DNA of 64,000 nt from Ruegeria profundi (GTDB lineage Bacteria; Pseudomonadota; Alphaproteobacteria; Rhodobacterales; Rhodobacteraceae): NCBI RefSeq assembly GCF_001507545.1, contig NZ_LQBP01000005.1, forward strand, positions 124,001 to 188,000, written 5' to 3'. Shown here piece by piece: positions 51,734 through 58,609 of the stretch. The notes under the pieces were generated by a model that saw only the letters and a list, made by a program, of their open reading frames with translations, was not told where the DNA came from and ran no database searches. Within the stretch, counting starts at the first letter, position 1, and the number at the start of each line of letters is the position of its first letter. The position numbers were made by a program, and so were the translations under genes.

Positions 51734-51762
51734 TGATCCGTCTGCGGCTGCATTTCGTACAG
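51734..51762 (+). promoter_or_regulatory. Predicted divergent sigma-E promoter toward the DUF1365 gene
   Basis: TGATCC (51734-51739), 18 bases, then TACAG (51758-51762) on the plus strand. The -35 element is perfect and the -10 weaker. It is only 16 bases from the -35 of the rpoE promoter, giving a back-to-back pair. It would place the DUF1365 gene in the RpoE regulon. Confidence 0.5.
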
Positions 51763-51788
51763 ACATATGTATACAAATGAGGAAAAGA

Positions 51789-51833
51789 ATGCCGATTGAG
51801 CGGTTTACAGGCGCGGCGGAGATATTCAATTGA
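51789..51833 (+). CDS. Short upstream ORF coupled to the DUF1365 gene
   Basis: The ORF encodes MPIERFTGAAEIFN and stops at TGA 51831-51833. GAGG lies 6 bases before its ATG. Its stop codon overlaps the TTG start of the DUF1365 gene (TTGA), so ribosomes could re-initiate there. The peptide matches no family I know. It may be a translational-coupling leader or a chance frame; conservation would decide. Confidence 0.35.
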   Translation: MPIERFTGAAEIFN

Positions 51834-52603
51834 ACTGGGTCGACCATATTGCAGGCCACACATATCACGGGCGAAAGGGCGCGATTCAGAACGCTTTTCG
51901 TTACTCGGTCGACTACATCCTGCTTGATCCAGAGTCCGACCCTGACACCCCGATGCTGTTTTCGAAAAACCAACCCAATGTGACAAACTGGCGGGATCTG
52001 GACCATGGCGGAGAACCGGGACAAGGGCGCGGCGCGGTTTGGCTGCGTGAGCAGTTCGACCAGTTTGGTGTGGCACAGCCCGCCCATATCACCCTTCTGA
52101 CGCAGCCACGTGTGTTTGGTCATGTGTTCAACCCGGTAAGCTTCTGGTTCTGCTTTAATGACACCGACCAGCTTTACGCGGTCGTGGCCGAGGTCACGAA
52201 CACCTACGGCACGCGCCATAGCTATCTGTGCCACAATCCGGGTTTCGCGCCGATTCAACCGTCGGACCGGATCGTGGCGGACAAGCTGATGCATGTCTCG
52301 CCCTTCCAGAAGGTCGAGGGGTGCTACACATTCCGGTTCGACTATCGCGCCGAACGCGTGGGGGTATGGATTGACTATGGCCGAGAAGGCGGTGGTCTGA
52401 TTGCTACCCTGACCGGCCCTCGGACCAGGTTGACCGACTGCGCAATCATTTGGTCATTGGTCCGTCGCCCCTTTGGCGCCCGCCGCGCGTTTTTACTGAT
52501 CTTGTGGCAGGCGATGAAACTGTGGGCGAAAAAGGCCCGGTTCCGCGCGTTTCGCTCTGCGCCTGTTCCCGATCATCCCGTGTCTCGTATTCGTGAACCT
52601 TGA
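51830..52603 (+). CDS. DUF1365 domain protein
   Basis: The 257-residue protein has DUF1365 features: HTYHGRKGAIQNAFRYSVDYILLDPE (given in part: YHGRKGAIQNAFRYSVDY), DHGGEPGQGRGAVWLREQF, LLTQPRVFGHVFNPVSFWFCF, YAVVAEVTNTYGTRHSYLC and HVSPFQKVEGCYTFRF. Such genes usually lie beside cyclopropane-fatty-acid-synthase-like and FAD amine oxidase genes in RpoE-controlled operons; those partners are not here. TTG is taken as the start because GGCGGAG is 8 bases upstream and the protein is then full length. Function unknown, probably lipid-related. Confidence 0.88.
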   Translation: MNWVDHIAGHTYHGRKGAIQNAFRYSVDYILLDPESDPDTPMLFSKNQPNVTNWRDLDHGGEPGQGRGAVWLREQFDQFGVAQPAHITLLTQPRVFGHVFNPVSFWFCFNDTDQLYAVVAEVTNTYGTRHSYLCHNPGFAPIQPSDRIVADKLMHVSPFQKVEGCYTFRFDYRAERVGVWIDYGREGGGLIATLTGPRTRLTDCAIIWSLVRRPFGARRAFLLILWQAMKLWAKKARFRAFRSAPVPDHPVSRIREP

Positions 52604-52690
52604 GGCCGCTTTGTTTGAGTAAGATCAAAGACTCAGACGTCTGACAATGATTGTGCTAGGGTTGAAACCGCGAACACAAGGAGTTGGGAC

Positions 52691-53008
52691 ATGTTGGAAA
52701 TCTCGGCAAGAAAAATCGCTCAGGTGGCCATGATGGGTCGTGAACTGAACAGGGCCGAGGGGGAACTGCGCGCATTTATTGACCGTATGAGCGAAGATGA
52801 GCAGGCAGAATTGGTTGCGGTCATGTGGGTCGGGCGTGAAAGTTTCTTTGCCGAGGATCTGGCTGAAGCAATCGCAACCGCCAAATCAGAGGCCTCGACG
52901 CCCTGTGCCGATTACCTGATCGGAACCCCGCACCTGTCGGATCATCTTGAAAACGGATTGGATGCGCTTGGTATCTCGGCTGAGGATGTAGAAAACGACC
53001 TTATGTAG
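52691..53008 (+). CDS. DUF3775 protein
   Basis: A small 105-residue cytoplasmic protein, acidic, with the DUF3775 pattern: REFxxYIDxMSEDEQAELVALMWVGR-like sequence (here FIDRMSEDEQAELVAVMWVG), then EDLAEAIATAK and a C-terminal YLIGTPHLSDHLENGLDALG. Function unknown. AAGGAGT lies before the ATG. It is 87 bases downstream of the DUF1365 gene and may be in the same transcript. A hairpin with a distant T-run follows 72 bases after the stop. Confidence 0.85.
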   Translation: MLEISARKIAQVAMMGRELNRAEGELRAFIDRMSEDEQAELVAVMWVGRESFFAEDLAEAIATAKSEASTPCADYLIGTPHLSDHLENGLDALGISAEDVENDLM

Positions 53009-53080
53009 GGTCTGTTTCCGGTCGAATAAACGTCGAGCTGGTGTTCGGATTTGCAGACTCCTCGATGCCGCCCTTCTCGC

Positions 53081-53116
53081 GGCCAGCGTCGAAGCCGCTG
53101 GCCATCCCATGTTTTT
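53081..53116 (+). terminator. Candidate terminator after the DUF3775 gene
   Basis: GGCCAGCG and CGCTGGCC form an 8-bp perfect stem with a 7-base loop (53081-53103); five T follow at 53112-53116, 8 bases past the stem. The distance makes it weaker than a standard terminator. It separates the DUF3775 gene from the convergent lysine gene. Confidence 0.5.
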
Positions 53117-53196
53117 AGCTCGTCATCAACAAAGCCGAGCTGCGTTCGGGGATTAAGGTCTGCCCTAATTTGCTGGACAGGCCTTTTTCTTTGAGA

Positions 53197-54339
53197 TCAC
53201 GCCGTGTGGTCCACCACTTGCAGGTGTTGGGCCAAGGTGTCGATTTCAGCCATCCAGTCCTGCACCAGCTTCGGATCGCTGGGGGCGGCATGGACACCCG
53301 CCGGGATGGCGCGATTCAGAACCGCCTCGACAGCCAGCGAGACCGGGATCGAAACCAGGCGCGCCATGGCTGTACCGCGCGCGTCGCCCCATGCGTCCAT
53401 CACGTAGGTCTTATGCCAGACCGGGATGCCGTCTTTTTCTGCCTTGAGCCCGACGCACAGAACCACGCGGTCCGGTTCACCCTCGTCATAGGCGTTTTCA
53501 GCCCAGAACTGATCTGACATTTCTTTCAGGCGCGCGTCTCCTTCAGGGCCGGAAAGTGTCTCGATCTCAGTAAACACATCCGACCAGGCCTCTGCCCAAC
53601 CGTTTAGGCGCAGGGTGCCACGGACGAATTCCTTAACCGGCCAATGGTCTTCGAACTGATACTCTTCCATAAACGGGATCGAGTCGCGGTTCGGATACAC
53701 CTCAAAGCTTTCCGGAGCAGGCAACGGCGCGATATAGCTGGTGATCGCATCCCACGGGCGGGCGACGTCCAGCGGAGCGTAGTCGCGGATCGACCTGGAC
53801 GGCGACCGCAGTGCCTTGAGCACACCCAGAGGAGACCAGCTGAATTTGTACCGGAACGGGTTCGGGTTTTTGGGAATACCGCCACAATACGAGATGAAGC
53901 TCAGGTGGTTCTGCGGATCAAACGCATCCGAAGCGCGGTAATCATCCACCAAGGCATGCGCCATCAGGTGATCGATGCCGGGATCAAGGCCCACCTCGTT
54001 GACCAGCGCGACACCGGCCTCGCGCGCTTTGTCGTCCAGTGCGCGCATCTCTGGCGCGATGTAGGAGGATGAGACAAAATTGGCTTCTTTCGAAATCGCC
54101 AGTTCGGCCAGAGGTACGTGCCAGTCGCCCGGCAGCATCGAAACGATCACATCACCCTTGCCCAGCACCGCGCCCAGCGCGTCGATATCAAATGCACGGA
54201 TATCGTCGGTCAGATCTCCAACTTCGGCTCTGGCCTTTTCGACGGTCCGATTCCAGACGGTGACCTTGTGCCCGCCTTCGATCAGGCGGCGCAGGCCGGG
54301 GATGGCCGACAGGCCGGTGCCACACCAGTGAATCGTCAT
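53197..54339 (-). CDS. Saccharopine dehydrogenase family protein, LYS9-like
   Basis: The 380-residue NAD(P)-dependent enzyme begins IHWCGTGLSAIPGLRRLIEGG, a Rossmann fold, followed by FVSSSYIAPEMRALDDKA, LVNEVGLDPGIDHLMAH, SYCGGIPKNPNPFRYKFSWSP and VFPNRDSIP-like (here VYPNRDSIPF), which are LYS9/glutamate-forming saccharopine dehydrogenase features. Here saccharopine would be oxidised to glutamate and aminoadipate semialdehyde in lysine breakdown. It starts 3 bases after the LYS1-like gene stop, so both are co-transcribed. Confidence 0.9.
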   Translation of the reverse strand: MTIHWCGTGLSAIPGLRRLIEGGHKVTVWNRTVEKARAEVGDLTDDIRAFDIDALGAVLGKGDVIVSMLPGDWHVPLAELAISKEANFVSSSYIAPEMRALDDKAREAGVALVNEVGLDPGIDHLMAHALVDDYRASDAFDPQNHLSFISYCGGIPKNPNPFRYKFSWSPLGVLKALRSPSRSIRDYAPLDVARPWDAITSYIAPLPAPESFEVYPNRDSIPFMEEYQFEDHWPVKEFVRGTLRLNGWAEAWSDVFTEIETLSGPEGDARLKEMSDQFWAENAYDEGEPDRVVLCVGLKAEKDGIPVWHKTYVMDAWGDARGTAMARLVSIPVSLAVEAVLNRAIPAGVHAAPSDPKLVQDWMAEIDTLAQHLQVVDHTA

Positions 54340-54342
54340 CGC

Positions 54343-55398
54343 TCAGAGTCCTTCGATATGTGTTTTGTAAGTTGCTTCTGCCCGACCCCAGACGCCGCTG
54401 TCCAGATCGGTCAGGGTCAGTAATGAGGGCAGCAGTTGCGCTGCATAGTCTTGTGAGCTTTCGACCGGCAACATCGACGGCAGGTTGTCGATCGCCATCA
54501 CATCCAGAACCGGATCGGTTGCCACGCGAACGGCGGGTTGGTCCCATGTCGTAGCACGATCATAGACGGGGACCGGGTTGTAGTCGCTGTCCGGGTCGCA
54601 GGCCACATCACCAATTGCGGTCAAGGTGCGCGGGGCCGTCAATGCCTCTCGCGGGACAAAGACAGGTGTGCCGGGGCGTGCAAAAATGCAGTTCAGGAAC
54701 AGGTCATGGTCAAGGATTTCGGGAAATGGCCCACCACTCGCGGTCTCAGCAATATCCCACTTGGTTACTTTTACGCCCATGGCTTCGCACAGATCGGCTG
54801 CACCTGTCCCCACGCGACCCAACGCGCCGATGACGATGGCGCGCGGACGAACGGCACCAGTGGCATCCAATTCAGCGCTTAGTTCGGCATTCAGCGCATC
54901 CTTGCTGGGGTAGACGCCGACCGGGGGGCATTCCTCAGCCCGTTGCTGCGCAGCCCATGTTTTTAGTGTTACGGCTGCCCCGGCGTACCCTGCCCAATAG
55001 CCAAAGGCCGCAACGCGGCGGCCATCGTCATCCACTAGATATTCAAGGTCATACAGTGTACCGCCGCCCGCCTTGAAACGTTCCAGCAAGGCGCGGCCGG
55101 AATGCTGGCCCTTATAGGCGTGACCGAACATGATGTGGCGGTGGGGCAGGGGCGTGCCATCCTCTGGCAGTTCCTTGAGGCCGAAGATGATCGCATCCAA
55201 CGGCGCGTCCGGCCACGTATTCTCGGGCGCGATTTCGCATCCGACCTGCTTGTATCCCTCAATCGGTATCGCGCGGACAGTGCTGTCTTCGACCGTGACG
55301 CGGATACCCGCCGCGATCAGTTCCTTGGCGCCTTCGGGGGTCAGCCCGACCCGTTCCTCGTTTGGGCGCTGTTCTGCCCGGACCCAGAGATGTGTCAT
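54343..55398 (-). CDS. Saccharopine dehydrogenase family protein, LYS1/AlaDH-like
   Basis: The 351-residue enzyme has an alanine dehydrogenase/LYS1-type N-terminus (WVRAEQRPNEERVGLTPEGAKEL) and a Rossmann domain (RAIVIGALGRVGTGAADLCEAMG). The core has FGLKELPEDGTPLPHRHIMFGHAYKGQ, characteristic of lysine-forming saccharopine dehydrogenases. It catalyses the interconversion of lysine, 2-oxoglutarate and saccharopine. Downstream of the GST gene with a 14-base gap. Together with the next gene it provides the two saccharopine steps of lysine catabolism as separate polypeptides. Confidence 0.9.
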   Translation of the reverse strand: MTHLWVRAEQRPNEERVGLTPEGAKELIAAGIRVTVEDSTVRAIPIEGYKQVGCEIAPENTWPDAPLDAIIFGLKELPEDGTPLPHRHIMFGHAYKGQHSGRALLERFKAGGGTLYDLEYLVDDDGRRVAAFGYWAGYAGAAVTLKTWAAQQRAEECPPVGVYPSKDALNAELSAELDATGAVRPRAIVIGALGRVGTGAADLCEAMGVKVTKWDIAETASGGPFPEILDHDLFLNCIFARPGTPVFVPREALTAPRTLTAIGDVACDPDSDYNPVPVYDRATTWDQPAVRVATDPVLDVMAIDNLPSMLPVESSQDYAAQLLPSLLTLTDLDSGVWGRAEATYKTHIEGL

Positions 55399-55412
55399 GC
55401 GTTTTCCTTTTG

Positions 55413-56027
55413 TCAGAGCATTCCAGCGGCTCGTACAGCCTGAACCGAGGCGCGCGCCTCCATCGCCGCGCGGAAGGCTAGAATCTTGGGAAAGGCCGCG
55501 ACGTCTACGCCATCACCTTCGAGCCAGCTACAAACCACATAAAGATAGGCATCGGCCAGCGAAAAGGCCTCACCCAGCACAAATGGCCCGCGCAACCCGT
55601 TCGAGGTGATGTACTTGCAGGATGCGGTCATTGTCTGCGGCACCTTGTCCGCCATGTCGGTCCAACTGGACTCGTCGTCGGCCCAACGTGAGCCGCGCAT
55701 CTTGTGGGCGTGGTTCACATGCATCGTCGAAGCGAGGTAGTACATAACCTCGCGCATGCGGGCCGCAGCAACCGGGTCATTGGGTACCAGCCCTGCTTCG
55801 GGTTTGATCGCGGCTACATAGTCCAGCAGGGCGCCCGTTTCTGTCAGAATGCCGCCCTCTACCGCCAAGGCCGGAACACGGCCTTTGGGATTGATTTGCG
55901 CATAGGCCGGTTTGGTCTGCTCTGCCTGTGCAAAATCAAGACGGATGGCTTCATAGTCCAACTGGGCCTCTTCCAAGGCAATTGCGACAGCAACCGAGAT
56001 CGTGCGCGGAGCATAATAGAGCTGCAT
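55413..56027 (-). CDS. Glutathione S-transferase family protein
   Basis: The 204-residue protein has an N-terminal thioredoxin-like domain (MQLYYAPRTISVAVAIALEEA, then NPKGRVPALAVEGGILTETGALLDYV with the cis-Pro and glutathione-binding Glu-Thr) and an all-helical C-terminal domain (FVLGEAFSLADAYLYVV). The catalytic residue is Tyr/Ser at the start (YYAPRTIS), giving a beta-like class. Gap to the lysine gene is 14 bases, so it belongs to this leftward operon. The substrate is unknown. Confidence 0.92.
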   Translation of the reverse strand: MQLYYAPRTISVAVAIALEEAQLDYEAIRLDFAQAEQTKPAYAQINPKGRVPALAVEGGILTETGALLDYVAAIKPEAGLVPNDPVAAARMREVMYYLASTMHVNHAHKMRGSRWADDESSWTDMADKVPQTMTASCKYITSNGLRGPFVLGEAFSLADAYLYVVCSWLEGDGVDVAAFPKILAFRAAMEARASVQAVRAAGML

Positions 56028-56049
56028 GAACGGGGTCTCCGGGGGTGGT

Positions 56050-56700
56050 TTACAGATGCGTTTGCGCGAATTGCCGGTCGGGGGCTTCCAGATGGGGCAC
56101 CGCGTTGAACAGAACCGGGCTCAGCTGTTCTCCGATCGGATGCAGCCGATGCAGCGACGTGTTCATGATGGCAAGCGCCACCCGTGCCATTGCCGGAATA
56201 TCCAGCCCCATGGCCTGCCGCACCACCATCGAGATGAGACCGCCCGACGTTACAACAATGGCCGGCCCGCCTTCGGATCCAATCTCGTGCAGCGCGGCGG
56301 AAACGCGGGTTTCGAAGGCTTCGAACGTTTCCGGCGTGCCTGTGATCTGACCCTTGGCCCATGCTTCAAAGGTACGGGGCAGGTGTTCGACAAAGCCTTC
56401 ACGATCCACTGGAACCGCTACACCGTGCTGCTGTTCGTAAAGCTGCGCCATGGTGAAATACTCAATCTCATTCAGGCGTGCGTCCTGAATCGGGTTGGTC
56501 AGGCCCATGCTGGCGGCAGTTTCCACGTGCCGTTTCAGCGTTCCGCAATAGACCCGCGGATAATGCGCACCGGTATCCTGTAGATGCGCGCCCAACCACC
56601 GCGCCTGCTGATGACCCAGATCGCTGAGCATGTCATAGCTTTCTTCATCACGGGCAGTTGTATTGGCCTGGCCGTGTCGTACCAGTGTAATGTGTGACAT
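56050..56700 (-). CDS. Histidine phosphatase family protein
   Basis: The 216-residue protein has the phosphoglycerate mutase-like motif LVRHGQAN (phospho-acceptor His in RHG) at residues 6-13, a second Arg/His block (YCGTLKRHVETA), and GGPAIVVTSGGLISMVVRQ with the C-terminal catalytic segment, where the usual SHG is TSGG. So the second catalytic His is possibly not in its usual place. Start at MSHIT follows GCAAGAGGAACCGCG, a clear ribosome site. First gene of the operon with GST and saccharopine enzymes. Confidence 0.87.
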   Translation of the reverse strand: MSHITLVRHGQANTTARDEESYDMLSDLGHQQARWLGAHLQDTGAHYPRVYCGTLKRHVETAASMGLTNPIQDARLNEIEYFTMAQLYEQQHGVAVPVDREGFVEHLPRTFEAWAKGQITGTPETFEAFETRVSAALHEIGSEGGPAIVVTSGGLISMVVRQAMGLDIPAMARVALAIMNTSLHRLHPIGEQLSPVLFNAVPHLEAPDRQFAQTHL

Positions 56701-56837
56701 CGCGGTTCCTCTTGCGCGACGTCTTAGGGCAGGTTTCGGGCAGGGACCAGAGGCGTTTGACTGGGTGCGGGCACAAATCGGTCTGCAGACGATGATTACC
56801 CGTCGCGGATTCGGCAAAACACTGTGCGCCTTTTGTG

Positions 56838-56866
56838 TTGCCTAACGGAAAAAAGTTTCCTATACG
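56838..56866 (+). promoter_or_regulatory. Predicted gcv operon promoter with operator-like repeat
   Basis: TTGCCT (56838-56843), 17 bases, TATACG (56861-56866). In the spacer, GGAAAAAAGTTTCC (56847-56860) is an inverted repeat with 5-base arms. A 12-base palindrome, ATGCGGCCGCAT, follows at 56882-56893. The 322-base gap 56701-57022 holds no gene; I looked for a glycine riboswitch core and did not find one. Confidence 0.45.
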
Positions 56867-57022
56867 ATACAAGATTGCTGCATGCGGCCGCATACCACCT
56901 GCTTTCGTGCCCGGGCAAACCCTGTTGACTCGCAATAGCGTCCCGGGAACCTTGGTGCCTGTCAAAGCTGTCATTGCGCCCCGCACGGCAACCTTTGCAA
57001 ACGGCATTGAAAGGTTAAGAAG

Positions 57023-58117
57023 ATGACCGCACCAAAGCGCACACCGTTGTATGATCTGCATGTTGAATTGGGCGGTAAGATGGTCGACTTTGCCGGGTGG
57101 GAGATGCCGGTACAGTACCCGATGGGCATTATGGGAGAGCATAAGCAGTGCCGCGACAAAGCGGCGGTGTTTGATGTAAGCCACATGGGTCAGGTGATCC
57201 TGCGCGGCGAAAACGTGGGCGAAAAGCTTGAGGCGCTTTGCCCGCAGGCCTACGCGACGCTGAAGGAAGGCAAGGCGCGGTATGGGTTTTTCACCAACCC
57301 TGATGGTGGAATCATGGATGACCTGATCGTATCGAACGCCGGGGATCACTTTTTCGTCGTGGTCAACGCAGCACTGCGTCATCAGGACATTCCGCATATG
57401 AAGGCCAATATGGAAGGCGTCGAAGTGACCGAGATATTCGACCGCGCCTTGGTCGCTGTGCAGGGTCCAAAGGCCGAAGATGTGGTGGGTGACCTTTGCC
57501 CGGCGGCCCGCCATCTTAAGTTCATGGAAACCACCGAGGCAGACATCATGGGTGTCGCGTGCCGCGTATCGCGCCTGGGCTACACCGGAGAGGATGGCTT
57601 TGAAATCTCGATCCCCGAGGACAAAGCCATCGAGATTACGCGCGCGTTTCTGGCGCATGCCGATTGCGAACCGGCCGGTCTGGGCGCACGCGACAGCCTG
57701 CGGCTTGAGGCGGGGCTTTGCCTCTACGGCAATGACATCGACCAAAGCACGTCACCCGTTGAGGCCTCTTTGGGATGGGCCATTCAGAAACGCCGCAGGG
57801 AAGAAGGGGGCTTCCCGGGGGCGGAGCGTATTCAGAAGGAACTGGCGGAAGGTCCCGCGCGCAAGTTGGTAGGCATCGCGCCCGAAGGCCGTGCACCCGC
57901 GCGGCAGGGCGTCGAAGTGCAATCCCCCGAGGGGGATACGATTGGTCAGATCACCTCGGGCGGGTTTGGCCCCACGGTCGGTGGGCCGGTTGCGATGGGT
58001 TACGTCTCTGCCGACCATAGTGCGGCAGGTGAGACGGTGAACCTGATCGTACGCGGCAAGCCATTGCCAGCGCAGATCGTGGCGCTGCCCTTCGTCAAAC
58101 AGAACTACAAGCGTTGA
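57023..58117 (+). CDS. gcvT: Glycine cleavage system T protein (aminomethyltransferase)
   Basis: Transfers the methylene group from the aminomethyl-lipoyl H protein to tetrahydrofolate, releasing ammonia. The 364 residues are normal. Family motifs: TPLYDLHVELGGKMVDFAGW, MPVQYP, FDVSHMGQ, YGFFTNPDGGIMDDLIV, SRLGYTGEDGFEI, GLGARDSLRLEAGLCLYG and a C-terminal GCV_T barrel with GEVTSGGFGPTVG-like (here GQITSGGFGPTVGGPVAMGY). AAAGG precedes the ATG. gcvH follows after 18 bases, then gcvP. Confidence 0.97.
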   Translation: MTAPKRTPLYDLHVELGGKMVDFAGWEMPVQYPMGIMGEHKQCRDKAAVFDVSHMGQVILRGENVGEKLEALCPQAYATLKEGKARYGFFTNPDGGIMDDLIVSNAGDHFFVVVNAALRHQDIPHMKANMEGVEVTEIFDRALVAVQGPKAEDVVGDLCPAARHLKFMETTEADIMGVACRVSRLGYTGEDGFEISIPEDKAIEITRAFLAHADCEPAGLGARDSLRLEAGLCLYGNDIDQSTSPVEASLGWAIQKRRREEGGFPGAERIQKELAEGPARKLVGIAPEGRAPARQGVEVQSPEGDTIGQITSGGFGPTVGGPVAMGYVSADHSAAGETVNLIVRGKPLPAQIVALPFVKQNYKR

Positions 58118-58135
58118 AGTCAGGAGAAAGACAAC

Positions 58136-58501
58136 ATGGCAACCTATTACTCAGAAGAGCATGAATGGATCGAGGTCGAAGGTGACACCGCCACTCTGGG
58201 CATCACTGCGCATGCCGCCGAGCAGCTGGGCGATGTGGTCTTTGTCGAACAGAAAGACGAAGGTGAGGAATTCGAAAAGGGCGATGAGATTGGCGTGATC
58301 GAGTCCGTCAAAGCAGCCTCCGAAATATATGCGCCGGTTGATGGCGAAGTGATCGAAGTCAACGAGACATTGGCCGACAACCCCGCCTCTTTGAACGACG
58401 ACCCCGAGGGCAACGCCTGGATTTACAAGATCAAGCTGAGCAACGCCGCTCAGTTGGAAGACTTGATGGACCTGAACGGTTATAAAACCTTCATCGGCTG
58501 A
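58136..58501 (+). CDS. gcvH: Glycine cleavage system H protein
   Basis: The 121-residue lipoyl carrier protein of the glycine cleavage complex. It begins YYSEEHEWIEVEGDTATLGI, with GDVVFVEQKDEGEEFEKGD and the lipoylation lysine in GVIESVKAASEIYAPVDGEV. The C-terminal NDDPEGNAWIYKIK is usual. AGGAGAAAGACAAC lies before the ATG. Between it and gcvP are 108 bases with a strong ribosome site (TGAGGAG). Confidence 0.97.
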   Translation: MATYYSEEHEWIEVEGDTATLGITAHAAEQLGDVVFVEQKDEGEEFEKGDEIGVIESVKAASEIYAPVDGEVIEVNETLADNPASLNDDPEGNAWIYKIKLSNAAQLEDLMDLNGYKTFIG

Positions 58502-58609
58502 TCCAATGGCGGGTTCCTGTGTGGATCCGCCCTTCATCTGGCAAAAAATATCCCCGCCGGAGGCTCCAGCCACAGCGGCAGGGCGAGACATACTTTGAGG
58601 AGTGCAACA

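Noticed and set aside
56701..57022. Glycine riboswitch upstream of gcvT
   Set aside because: No conserved riboswitch core could be found by eye; a model scan would be needed to exclude it fully.
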